Positions 47,173 to 56,001 of a DNA stretch of 64,000 nucleotides are shown here, piece by piece (position 1 is the first letter of the stretch; every line of letters begins with the position of its first letter). The stretch comes from Bacillota bacterium (GTDB lineage: Bacteria > Bacillota > Clostridia > Christensenellales > SZUA-584): positions 62,001 to 126,000 of the forward strand of contig JAEZJG010000016.1 in the NCBI GenBank assembly GCA_023415795.1, written 5' to 3'. The position numbers and the translations under genes were made by a program. Below the pieces are notes generated by a model. The model saw only the letters and a program-made list of their open reading frames with translations, did no database searches and had not been told where the DNA came from.

Positions 47173-48294
47173 CTATATTGGGGAAACAATGTCGCGCAGC
47201 AAGCCCGCCAGATAGAAGGAACCGCAAACCACAAGCAGCCCCGAATCCGCCAGCGCCAAGCTGCGCGCCTGCTCAAAAGCGATGTGCACATCCGTCTCGG
47301 CAATGCAGTCTGTGTGCCTGCCGAACAAGGCTTGCAACATCGATATCTCCGCACCGCGCTCCGTATCCACGCTGGTGACGACGACGTGTTCAAACCGGTG
47401 TGCCAGCTGCTTCGCCATCGCGGCGCTGTCCTTATCCTGCATGCAGGCAAACAGCAGCACCTTCTTACGATCAGCGAAATACTTGTCCAGCGTGCGGCAG
47501 AGCGAACCCACCGCCGGTTCGTTATGTGCGCCGTCCAGCAGCATTTCCGGCTCTCCCGCGATGTACTGCGTGCGGCAGGGTATCACGGTGCGGGCAAGCC
47601 CGGCGCGTATGGTCTCTTCATCAAACCCCAGCTCACGCGCAGTCAGCGCCGCCAGTGCCGCGGCCTCCGGCTGCCGTTCCCCGATGCCGCGGATATGATA
47701 ACGCTGCCCGCCCGTTTCAAATGTTTGCCCCGTCAGAGAAGCTTCCAGCACCTTCACGTCATCCGCAACAAACAGCGCACACCCCTTGCGCCCGCAGGTT
47801 TTGCGTATCAGCAGGCCGGCCTCCGGCAGCTGCCGGGCAGTCACCACCGGCACGCCTTGCTTGATGATACCTGCCTTCTCCAGAGCGATCTTTTCGATGG
47901 TATCGCCCAGCACATTTATGTGATCGAAGCCGATGGCGGTGAGCACGGATACTTCGGGCGTCACCACGTTGGTCGGGTCCAGCCGTCCGCCAAGGCCTGT
48001 CTCCAGCACGGCATAGCGCAGCCCCAGCCGCTCAAACCAAAGCAGCGCCGCCGCCGTATACGCCGCGAACAGCGAGCCGTTTACCGCCAGCTTATTGTGC
48101 TCTACCTCAAGCAGCAGCGCGTCCAGCTCCGCCGCGCTTATCTGCACTCCGTTGGCGCGCAGCCGTTCCGTGGGCGAAACGAGGTGCGGCGAGGTGAAGC
48201 AACCAACGCTCTCCCCCGCCGCCATGATGATGTTATAGATATACTCGGCTGCGGACCCCTTGCCGTTGGTGCCCGCAATGTGCACGTATTTCAT
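47173..48294 (-). CDS. folC: Folylpolyglutamate synthase / dihydrofolate synthase
   Basis: 373-aa Mur-ligase-fold enzyme that adds glutamate to folates. P-loop GTNGKGSAAEYI, the folate loop FTSPHLVSPTERLRANG, GLGGRLDPTNV, and the C-terminal segment LDGAHNEPA. The ATG overlaps the valS stop (TAATG). valS-folC is the standard Firmicutes pair. At 373 aa it is somewhat shorter than the usual ~430. Confidence 0.95.
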   Translation of the reverse strand: MKYVHIAGTNGKGSAAEYIYNIIMAAGESVGCFTSPHLVSPTERLRANGVQISAAELDALLLEVEHNKLAVNGSLFAAYTAAALLWFERLGLRYAVLETGLGGRLDPTNVVTPEVSVLTAIGFDHINVLGDTIEKIALEKAGIIKQGVPVVTARQLPEAGLLIRKTCGRKGCALFVADDVKVLEASLTGQTFETGGQRYHIRGIGERQPEAAALAALTARELGFDEETIRAGLARTVIPCRTQYIAGEPEMLLDGAHNEPAVGSLCRTLDKYFADRKKVLLFACMQDKDSAAMAKQLAHRFEHVVVTSVDTERGAEISMLQALFGRHTDCIAETDVHIAFEQARSLALADSGLLVVCGSFYLAGLLRDIVSPI

Positions 48295-50924
48295 TACCGC
48301 GAAAGCTCCGCCCGGCGCTGGCGCACCGTCTCCAGCATGTCGGCATACATTCTGACCTTCTCGCGCTCGTCCTGAATCACCTTCTCAGGCGCTTTGCTGA
48401 CGAAGCCCTCATTGTTCAGCTTGCCCTCGGCGCGCTTGATCTCGTTCTCCAGCCGCGCCGTTTCCGCATCCAGACGCTTTATCTCTTTCTCGATGTCGAT
48501 GAGGTCGCCCAGCGCCATAAACGCTTCCGCACCCACGCCGATAACGGAAATCGCGTTCTCCGGCACAGACGATTTGTCGCTGATAAATTCCACGCTGCTC
48601 GCCATGCCAAGGCGTTCGATATACTTGGCGCATATCTCGTAATCCGCTTTGGTTTCCGGCGTCGCCAGTATGCGAATGTGCGCCTTCTTGCCCGCGGGCA
48701 CGTTCATCTCGGCGCGGATGTTGCGGATGTCGCGGATGATCTCCATCACGTTGCCCATCGCCTTCTCCTCCGCGTCGTACTTCTTCTCGGCCGTAGGCCA
48801 TGCGGATACCATGATGCTGCCTTCTGTGCCCGGCAGCGTCTGATATATCTCCTCTGTGATGAACGGCATGAACGGGTGCAGCAGCTTCATGGTGACCACC
48901 AGCGCATGGTTCAGCACCGAAACCGCCGTCTGCTTATCCGCTTCATCCTCGCCCGTCAGACGCGGCTTTGCCATCTCGATGTACCAGTCGCACAGCTCGC
49001 TCCACAAGAAGTCGTGCAGCTTCTGCGCCGCCATGCCCAGCTCAAAGCGGTCCATCAGCGACGTGATGTCTTCCGCCATGTCGGTCAGGCGGGACAGCAT
49101 CCATTTGTCCGCGATGTCAAGGCGGCTTTCGTCGATGGGCAACACGGTGTCGCCCGTGTTCATCAGCACGAAGCGCGCGGCGTTCCATATCTTGTTGGCG
49201 AAGTTGCGCGCCGCCAGCACCTTGTCGTTAGAGAAGCGCAGATCGCCGCCGATACGCACGCCCGCCGCCAGGCTGAACCGCAGCGCGTCCGCGCCGTATT
49301 CGTCGACCAATTCCAGCGGATCGATACCGTTGCCCAGAGACTTGCTCATCTTGCGCCCCTGCGGGTCGCGCACCAGACCGTGGATGCTTACGTATTCAAA
49401 CGGCTTCTCGCCCAGGCATTCAAAGCCGGACATGATCATGCGCGCCACCCAGAAGAACAGTATGTCGTAGCCCGTCACCAGCACACTTGTCGGATAGAAG
49501 TATTCCAGCTCCGGCGTTTTATCCGGCCAGCCCAGCGTCGAGAAGGGCCACAGACCGCTGGAGAACCAGGTGTCCAGCACGTCCTCGTCCTGCGTGAACT
49601 GCGTGTGCCCGCAGTTGGGGCACACATCCGGCATTTCGGTGTCCACCACCATCGTGCCGCAGCTGGCGCAATAATACGCGGGTATACGGTGCCCCCACCA
49701 CAGCTGGCGCGAGATGCACCAGTCACGAATGTTCTCCAGCCAGTTGAAATACACGTTCTCGCTGCGTTTGGGCACAAACTTGATGTCCTCGTTTCTGACC
49801 GCCGCGATGGCCGGCTCCGCAAGGCTCTTCATCGCCACAAACCACTGCTTGGATACGATGGGCTCCACCGTGGTATCGCAGCGGTAGCAGTGACCCACGT
49901 TGTGCGTATAGTCGTCGATCTTCACCATCAGGCCCAGCTGCTGCAGCTCCTGCACGATCTGCTTGCGCACCAGTTCCTTCTTGATGCCCGCATACTTGCC
50001 GCCGTTTTCGTTGATGATGCCGCTGTCGTCCATCACGCGGATCACCGGCAGGTTGTGCCGCTCGCCCACCTCAAAGTCGTTGGGGTCGTGCGCGGGCGTG
50101 ATCTTCACCGCGCCGGTGCCGAAGGACGCGTCCACATAATCGTCCGCGATCACAGGGATGGGTCTATCCATGACGGGCAGAATCACATTCTTGCCGATCA
50201 GATGCGCATACCGTTTGTCTTTGGGATTCACCGCCACGGCGGTATCGCCCAGCATGGTCTCAGGACGCGTGGTCGCCACCACGATGCCCTCGCCGCCGTC
50301 CTCCGCGGGGTAGCGGATGTGCCACAGGTGCGATGCTTCCTCCGCGTATTCCACCTCGGCATCAGAGAGCGCCGTTTCGCACTCGGGGCACCAGTTGATG
50401 ATGCGGTCTCCCTTGTAGATGAGACCCTTCTTATAGAGCCGTACGAAGAACTCGTTGACCGCGCGGTTGCAGCCCTCGTCCATCGTAAAGCGCTCACGCT
50501 CCCAATCGCACGAGGAGCCCAGCTTTTTAAGCTGCTCCACGATGCGCCCGCCGTACTGCGCCTTCCACTCCCACGCGCGCTCCAAAAACTTCTCGCGCCC
50601 CAGCTCTTCCTTGGAGGTGCCCTCTTCGCGCAGCTTATCGACGATCTTGACCTCTGTCGCGATGCTCGCGTGATCGGTGCCCGGCAGCCACAGCGCTGAA
50701 TAACCCTGCATGCGCTTGGTGCGGATAATGGCATCCTGCATCATATTGTCCAGCGCGTGCCCCATGTGCAGCTGCCCCGTGATGTTGGGCGGCGGAATCA
50801 CGATGGTAAACGGCTTTTTGCTCTTATCGACCTCGGCGTGGAAGTAGCCCTTCTCCTGCCACTCGTCGTACAGCCTTTGCTCCACCTCTTTGGGATCGTA
50901 AACCTTGGCCAGTTCCTTTGCCAT
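48294..50924 (-). CDS. valS: Valyl-tRNA synthetase
   Basis: 876-aa class Ia synthetase. HIGH-type motif PPNITGQLHMGHALD, KMSKS motif GRKMSKSLGNG, editing domain (VATTRPETMLGDTAVAVNP; DPNDFEVGERHNLP), anticodon-binding domain, and a C-terminal coiled coil (DIEKEIKRLDAETARLENEI) typical of ValRS. Expression is controlled by the upstream T-box. Confidence 0.98.
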   Translation of the reverse strand: MAKELAKVYDPKEVEQRLYDEWQEKGYFHAEVDKSKKPFTIVIPPPNITGQLHMGHALDNMMQDAIIRTKRMQGYSALWLPGTDHASIATEVKIVDKLREEGTSKEELGREKFLERAWEWKAQYGGRIVEQLKKLGSSCDWERERFTMDEGCNRAVNEFFVRLYKKGLIYKGDRIINWCPECETALSDAEVEYAEEASHLWHIRYPAEDGGEGIVVATTRPETMLGDTAVAVNPKDKRYAHLIGKNVILPVMDRPIPVIADDYVDASFGTGAVKITPAHDPNDFEVGERHNLPVIRVMDDSGIINENGGKYAGIKKELVRKQIVQELQQLGLMVKIDDYTHNVGHCYRCDTTVEPIVSKQWFVAMKSLAEPAIAAVRNEDIKFVPKRSENVYFNWLENIRDWCISRQLWWGHRIPAYYCASCGTMVVDTEMPDVCPNCGHTQFTQDEDVLDTWFSSGLWPFSTLGWPDKTPELEYFYPTSVLVTGYDILFFWVARMIMSGFECLGEKPFEYVSIHGLVRDPQGRKMSKSLGNGIDPLELVDEYGADALRFSLAAGVRIGGDLRFSNDKVLAARNFANKIWNAARFVLMNTGDTVLPIDESRLDIADKWMLSRLTDMAEDITSLMDRFELGMAAQKLHDFLWSELCDWYIEMAKPRLTGEDEADKQTAVSVLNHALVVTMKLLHPFMPFITEEIYQTLPGTEGSIMVSAWPTAEKKYDAEEKAMGNVMEIIRDIRNIRAEMNVPAGKKAHIRILATPETKADYEICAKYIERLGMASSVEFISDKSSVPENAISVIGVGAEAFMALGDLIDIEKEIKRLDAETARLENEIKRAEGKLNNEGFVSKAPEKVIQDEREKVRMYADMLETVRQRRAELSR

Positions 50925-50953
50925 AATATCTCTCCTTCATGTTTTCTGCTAAA

Positions 50954-51190
50954 TAAAAAAACCGCCCTGTCAATAAGGACGGAATATCCGCGGTACCACC
51001 TTGATTCGGGCGACATATTGACAGCCCGCTCTCTTGCCGCTTAACGCGCGGTTCACGCCGCGAATTACTTAACCTTTCACTCGCAGTGCCACAAAGCGAC
51101 TTCAGACACACCATCCGCAGGGCCCTTTCAGCCGGTGAAGCCCCTCTCTAAAGCGTGCGCTCGCGTCCTACTCCTCTTTGTCATCGCATT
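50954..51190 (-). promoter_or_regulatory. T-box leader (valine) of valS-folC
   Basis: The conserved T-box GGTGGTACCGCGG (50988-51000) is followed by a terminator hairpin CCGTCCT/AGGGCGG and a run of T (50954-50982). Pairing of the T-box with uncharged tRNA would favour the antiterminator. The long upstream part forms stem I. A candidate specifier codon GTC (51098-51100), preceded by GAA, would read valine tRNA. Confidence 0.93.
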
Positions 51191-51196
51191 GCGGTC

Positions 51197-51225
51197 ATTA
51201 TAATATAGCGGCGAAATGCTGTCAA
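51197..51225 (-). promoter_or_regulatory. Sigma-A promoter of the valS operon
   Basis: Minus strand TTGACA (51220-51225), 17-base spacer, TATAAT (51197-51202): a consensus promoter just before the T-box leader. Confidence 0.85.
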
Positions 51226-51307
51226 CTCACGGCATGCGGACTTCGTTTGATTCATGCTTCGAATTGTGGTAATATCTATAAGACAATTATAATAAGGAGA
51301 AGCAGCT

Positions 51308-51370
51308 ATGGAGGTTCAGTTTAGCAATCAGTATGAAATCACTGTACCGTTGGCTGCGATAAGCCTTTGA
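51308..51370 (+). pseudogene. Relic of a gene: promoter, strong ribosome-binding site, 20 codons
   Basis: AAGGAG lies 8 bases before an ATG opening only 20 codons (MEVQFSNQYEITVPLAAISL). TTGATT-17-TAATAT upstream could be its promoter. The opening loosely resembles the start of SRPBCC-type proteins, but that is a guess. The following 160 bases to prsW hold no gene that I can see. Confidence 0.35.
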
Positions 51371-51534
51371 TTTTAATGAGTTCATAAACCAACGTATGAA
51401 GCCTGCTGCAGCCGATAATGCAGTATAAACCGCAGAATGACATACTTGAGCTCATCATTCGTTGTCATTATCTGCTTTAGCTTTGTTCTATACTTTTGAG
51501 GATAAGAATACTTTCCACGAGGAACATTTGTAAT

Positions 51535-52233
51535 ATGGAATTAATCATCATGATACTGCAAGCCGTGGCACCTGCCATCGCACTGATCATTTTTCTGCTG
51601 CTGACCGACCGCTACGACAAGGAGCCCAAGCGGCTGCTGATACTCGTTTTCGTGCTGGGCATGGTGGTGACGCTGCCCACCATGATCGCGGAACTCGTCG
51701 GTCAGATGTTCAACGTTTATGACGGGCTGGCGGGCAAGCTGATCGAAGCGTTCCTCATCGTGGGGCTGTCGGAAGAGTTTTTCAAGCGGCTGGTGGTAAC
51801 ACGAACGGTTTTCCGCCATCCGGCGTTCAACGAGCGGCTGGACGGCATCATCTACTGCGGCATTGCGGCGCTGGGCTTTGCCACGCTGGAGAATTTCGTA
51901 TACATACTCTCTTATTCGTCCGTCACACCGGATATTTGGATCACACGCGCACTGCTCAGCGTCCCCACGCACATGCTGCTGGGCATCACGATGGGCTACT
52001 ATCTCTCGCTGGCCAAGTTTTGCACCGATCCGCGCAAATGCGCCGGCTATTACCGGAAGTCTCTGCTTATCCCAGCGCTGCTGCACGGCGCTTTCGACTT
52101 CATCCTGATGTCGGGCATACCGCTGCTTTCTCTGCTGCTGATCCCGTTCGTTGTCTATCTGTGGATATCCTCTATCGTCAAGCTGCGGCGCTACTATAAG
52201 GAATCAAAGTCGAATCATAATTTTCCATTGTGA
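51535..52233 (+). CDS. prsW: PrsW-type intramembrane glutamic protease
   Basis: 232 aa with about seven to eight hydrophobic segments. PrsW family motifs are present: the catalytic SEEFFKRL (EExxK/R-like), GFATLENFVYI, and HGAFDFILM. In Bacillus PrsW makes the first cut of the anti-sigma factor RsiW; no anti-sigma gene is nearby here. I start at the ATG 51535 (AGGA about 11 bases upstream) because the frame upstream lacks a clear site. Confidence 0.88.
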   Translation: MELIIMILQAVAPAIALIIFLLLTDRYDKEPKRLLILVFVLGMVVTLPTMIAELVGQMFNVYDGLAGKLIEAFLIVGLSEEFFKRLVVTRTVFRHPAFNERLDGIIYCGIAALGFATLENFVYILSYSSVTPDIWITRALLSVPTHMLLGITMGYYLSLAKFCTDPRKCAGYYRKSLLIPALLHGAFDFILMSGIPLLSLLLIPFVVYLWISSIVKLRRYYKESKSNHNFPL

Positions 52234-52311
52234 AACACAAGCTCTAATTTTTTCTATTTGACCTTTCTCCTTTATTTCATTTATGATAGTACATAGAAAG
52301 GGGGGCCTTTT

Positions 52312-53469
52312 ATGAAACTTCACCCTCCGTTAAACCGCAAGAAAAAGCTATTACTCCAGCTTCTCTGGCTTACGCCGGGTCTGTTGCTCTACGCACTTTT
52401 CCGGCTTTCGTTCCTTTGGCCGTCGTTTACCGAAACGGTTTATTCTCGCGGCATTTTTCGGTTTATCAATCAAGGACTGTCCAGCGCGACGGGCTGGCTG
52501 CCTTTTTCGCTGGGCGAGCTGCTGCTCTACGCATTCATTCTTTTTGTTGCGGTTCATATCATTGTGATGATCGTTCACGCCGCCATGGCCAAAAAGGCGT
52601 GGTGGTATGTGCTGCTGCGCCGCAGCCTCGCGCTGCTTTGCGTGGCGTCAATGGTCTATGCGCTGTTTGTGGGGCTGTGGGGCTTCAACTATGCGCGTCA
52701 GCCGCTGGGAGACAGCCTTGGGCTAGACACCTCCCCCGCCACCGTGCAGGAGCTGTACGCCACCTGCGAAGCGCTGATTCATCAAGCCAACACGCTGCGC
52801 GCCGCAGTACAGCAGGACGAAAACGGCGTGTTCGCATACAGCCTCCCGCAAGACGAAATCATGAAGCGTGTTCCCGATTACTATAACCGTGCTGCGGACA
52901 CAACGGGACTGGACTGGCTGGGCGGCAGCTTTGGACGCGCGAAGCCCGTGATGAACTCAATCGGTCTCTCGTATGCGTACATCAACGGCATATACTTTCC
53001 GTTCACCGGCGAGCCCAATGTAAATACCGATGTCCCCGACCTGTTTTTCGCAGCGTCGTGCAACCACGAGGCGGCGCACCAGCGCGGCTTCGCGAGGGAG
53101 GACGAAGCGAACTTCCTCTCGTATTACGTCAGCACCTTCGCCGATGATCCGTCGGTGCGCTATTCCGCCACGATGCTGGCGCTGATTCACGCCACAAACC
53201 AGCTCTACGACGCCGACAGCGATCTGTACTACGAGCTGCGCAAAACCTACAGCGAAGGTCTCGGGCGCGATATCGCCGACAATTCCGCGTATTGGCAGCG
53301 CTTTGAAAGCCCCGTCAGCGAGTCGGCACAGGAGGTTAACAACACCTTTCTCAAGGCAAACATGCAGCGGGACGGCGTAAAAAGCTATGGCCGCATGGTG
53401 GATCTGCTGATCGGCCTGTGGCGGGACGGCGGCATCGGCGTTCAGCCTGCGCAGCCGGGCAAGCTGTAA
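52312..53469 (+). CDS. DUF3810 membrane-anchored putative zinc metallopeptidase
   Basis: 385 aa. Three N-terminal hydrophobic segments (about 14-40, 65-90, 100-125) are followed by an extracytoplasmic domain. That domain carries NHEAAHQRGFAREDEANFLSY, an HExxH-type motif (here HEAAH) with a downstream Glu. This is the DUF3810 signature; metal dependence is expected but the substrate is unknown. Strong GGGGGG-type site upstream. It follows prsW by about 80 bases on the same strand. Confidence 0.87.
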   Translation: MKLHPPLNRKKKLLLQLLWLTPGLLLYALFRLSFLWPSFTETVYSRGIFRFINQGLSSATGWLPFSLGELLLYAFILFVAVHIIVMIVHAAMAKKAWWYVLLRRSLALLCVASMVYALFVGLWGFNYARQPLGDSLGLDTSPATVQELYATCEALIHQANTLRAAVQQDENGVFAYSLPQDEIMKRVPDYYNRAADTTGLDWLGGSFGRAKPVMNSIGLSYAYINGIYFPFTGEPNVNTDVPDLFFAASCNHEAAHQRGFAREDEANFLSYYVSTFADDPSVRYSATMLALIHATNQLYDADSDLYYELRKTYSEGLGRDIADNSAYWQRFESPVSESAQEVNNTFLKANMQRDGVKSYGRMVDLLIGLWRDGGIGVQPAQPGKL

Positions 53470-53560
53470 CCCCGGCAGACCTTTATCGTTAAGCGTTTTT
53501 TATCGATAAGGTATGATGTCCGTATTGAAGAGCTTCTCGTTGTCATAATTGCCGCAAAAT

Positions 53561-53592
53561 AAAAAACCGCGATATTTGCACTCGCGGTTTAA
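53561..53592 (-). terminator. Intrinsic terminator of the 53.6-kb lipoprotein gene
   Basis: Minus strand AACCGCGA / TCGCGGTT stem with TTTTT tail, 15 bases after the stop. It may also serve the convergent DUF3810 gene. Confidence 0.8.
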
Positions 53593-53603
53593 TCTTTATC
53601 GGC

Positions 53604-54113
53604 TTATTTTGTGAAGTCGATGGTTTTGGAGCCAAATACCACGAAGCAGCCGGCTGCATCCCAAACCAGATTACCTTCCGATTGTATGTTTTCAAACTTG
53701 CTGCCATAGGCATTATATATGTCCGGGTTCTGGTTTCCGTAAAGGCGCGGCGCACAGGTGATGTGGCCCGTTATCGTTTTGACGGAATCGTCGTACTTAT
53801 CGTCCGAAACGATAAAATCTTCCGAGATGCTTTCACCGCCGACTATTGTTGTACGCGAATCCAGCGTTATACCATTTTGAGCTTCCACGGAAATGTATAC
53901 GAGGGCACCGTTCATTAGGTTCGTTTCACCCGAAACAGTGATGACGCCGTTTTCCAGCTTAATATCGCACGATCCGGTCACTTCCACCGCCACTGCGCCG
54001 GTCTGCATGGCAGGCTTATGCAGCGCACCGCCGCCTCCGCAACCGGCAAGCGCCATTGTCAGCAATATAACAGCCGATATCACCGCAAATATTTTCGAAT
54101 ACTTCTTCAGCAT
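53604..54113 (-). CDS. Predicted lipoprotein, function unknown
   Basis: 169 aa. Type II signal peptide with lipobox LAGC followed by GGGG (Cys about residue 25). The mature part (about 145 aa) is mostly beta and could be an Ig-like/FxLD-type domain: VTGSCDIKLENGVITVSGETNLMNGALVYISV. No catalytic motif seen. It has its own promoter and terminator. Expected location: outer face of the membrane. Confidence 0.8.
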   Translation of the reverse strand: MLKKYSKIFAVISAVILLTMALAGCGGGGALHKPAMQTGAVAVEVTGSCDIKLENGVITVSGETNLMNGALVYISVEAQNGITLDSRTTIVGGESISEDFIVSDDKYDDSVKTITGHITCAPRLYGNQNPDIYNAYGSKFENIQSEGNLVWDAAGCFVVFGSKTIDFTK

Positions 54114-54144
54114 AGGGTTCCCCTTCGTTTAATGATCGAAATAC

Positions 54145-54173
54145 AGTATACAAAAAATCGAGCGTTATGTAAA
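54145..54173 (-). promoter_or_regulatory. Sigma-A-type promoter of the 53.6-kb lipoprotein gene
   Basis: Minus strand TTTACA (54168-54173), 17-base spacer, TATACT (54145-54150), about 30 bases before the start codon. Confidence 0.7.
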
Positions 54174-54303
54174 GCAAAAACCTTAACGCGCCTCTGCCAG
54201 CCGATAACACATTTTTGCAAATCCGAAAACTCTGTTGTTTTACTCTGCTTTATCAAGTTTATATTAATTTAGTTGTTACACATTCTTAGGGCGGTATTTT
54301 AAT

Positions 54304-56001
54304 TTGGCAGCTAAACGCAAATACCTTGGCGAAATGCTGATCGACGTGGGTATAATCACGCGGAGCCAGCTGGAAGAGTGCCTCATTCTGCAAAAGAAAA
54401 CGGGTGATCGCCTCGGTAAGGTTATTAAAAGCAAAGGATATGTCACGGAACGCCAGCTGATGGAAGTCATGGAGTTTCAGCTTGGCATACCCTTTATCAA
54501 CCTTGATACCCTTAACCTGACCCACGCGCTGTCCAAATATATCCCCGTGTCGCTGGCACGCAAGCACAGGATGGTGCCCGTGAAGGCGGACGGTCACAAG
54601 CTGTTTATCGCTATGGACGATCCGGTAGACTTCAGCGCGCTGGAAGACGCGCGTGTGGTCTCCGGTCTCGATATTTATCCCATGCTGTCCACAGAACATG
54701 CTGTCGAGACGGCCATCACCCGAATTTACGGCAACGAGCACGCCGAAACAGCCATCAAAGAGCTGGCTGCCGAAAACATCGTCGAGCAGAAGCTGGTAGA
54801 CGATGGTCACTCCACCGACATTTCCAACGCCCCTATCGTGCGGCTTGTCAGCTCACTGTTTGAGCAGGCTGCCAAGGCAAAGGCCAGCGACATTCATGTG
54901 GAGCCGGGTGAAAAGGATGTCCGCGTTCGCATGAGAATAGACGGTCAGCTGATTCCGGTGCTGACGATACCCAAGCTGGCGCAGTCCGCCGTCATCACGC
55001 GGCTCAAAATCATCGGCAATATGGATATTGCGGAAAAGCGGCTGCCGCAGGACGGGCGTTACAAGCTGACGCACAACGGCAACGATATAGACGTGCGTAT
55101 CTCTTCCCTCCCCACCGTGCACGGCGAGAAGGTGGTTATGCGTCTGCTGGACAAGCAGAACTTCCTTATCAGCAAGGAGAAGCTGGGCTTTTCCGCCGCG
55201 AACTCCGTCAAGTTTGACGCGCTGCTCAAGAACCCGCACGGCATCATATTGGTGACGGGGCCCACCGGCAGCGGTAAATCGACCACGCTGTACGCCATGC
55301 TAAGCGAGCTCAACAGCACATCGAAAAACATCATCACCGTGGAAGACCCGGTGGAATATACAATGGCAGGCATTAATCAGGTGCAGGTGAACACCAAAGC
55401 GGGCTTGACCTTTGCGACTGGCTTGCGCTCCATACTGCGTCAAGACCCGGATATCGTGATGATCGGCGAAATACGCGATCAGGACACCGTCTCTATCGCG
55501 ATACGCGCCGCTATCACCGGTCACCTCGTGCTGTCTACCATACACACCAACGACGCGCCCGGCACCATCACACGCCTCACCGACATGGGCATACCGCCTT
55601 ATATGCTGGCGGCTTCATTGGTGGGCATTATGGCGCAGCGGCTTGTGAAAAAGGTGTGCCCCTATTGCAAGACGCAGTATAATCCCAGCCGCTTCGAGCT
55701 GTCTGCCGCGGGTTTGCCCGCCAACTACAGCAAGCCGGTGTATTACGGCAAGGGCTGCTCCTACTGCAACAATTCGGGCTACAGAGGGCGCGTTGCCGTA
55801 CACGAAATACTGGTGGTGGATCGCGAGGTGCGTGATATGATTACCAAGGGCACCTCCATTGATACGATTCGTGATTATGCCTCAAAACAGCAGAACATGG
55901 GCAGTCTGGCGCGCGAATGCATCGTTCTCATGGAAAAAGGCGAAACGACAATACAAGAGGTAATCAGCACAGCTTACACCTACAAAGGAGAGGGCGAGTG
56001 A
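54304..56001 (+). CDS. pilB: Type IV pilus assembly ATPase PilB (GspE family) with MshEN domain
   Basis: 565 aa. The N-terminus (residues ~7-60) has two tandem LG-x3-L/V/I ... L-x3-L-x2-Q repeats (YLGEMLIDVG...LQ and RLGKVIKSKG...FQLGIPF). This is the MshEN pattern that binds c-di-GMP in related ATPases. Then come the GspE N2 domain, Walker A GPTGSGKSTTLYA, Asp/His boxes, Walker B DPDIVMIGEIRD, and a tetracysteine zinc site (CPYCK ... CSYCN). It powers pilus extension. The start is a TTG (54304) after a GGGCGG-like site. First gene of pilBTCA. Confidence 0.95.
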   Translation: MAAKRKYLGEMLIDVGIITRSQLEECLILQKKTGDRLGKVIKSKGYVTERQLMEVMEFQLGIPFINLDTLNLTHALSKYIPVSLARKHRMVPVKADGHKLFIAMDDPVDFSALEDARVVSGLDIYPMLSTEHAVETAITRIYGNEHAETAIKELAAENIVEQKLVDDGHSTDISNAPIVRLVSSLFEQAAKAKASDIHVEPGEKDVRVRMRIDGQLIPVLTIPKLAQSAVITRLKIIGNMDIAEKRLPQDGRYKLTHNGNDIDVRISSLPTVHGEKVVMRLLDKQNFLISKEKLGFSAANSVKFDALLKNPHGIILVTGPTGSGKSTTLYAMLSELNSTSKNIITVEDPVEYTMAGINQVQVNTKAGLTFATGLRSILRQDPDIVMIGEIRDQDTVSIAIRAAITGHLVLSTIHTNDAPGTITRLTDMGIPPYMLAASLVGIMAQRLVKKVCPYCKTQYNPSRFELSAAGLPANYSKPVYYGKGCSYCNNSGYRGRVAVHEILVVDREVRDMITKGTSIDTIRDYASKQQNMGSLARECIVLMEKGETTIQEVISTAYTYKGEGE

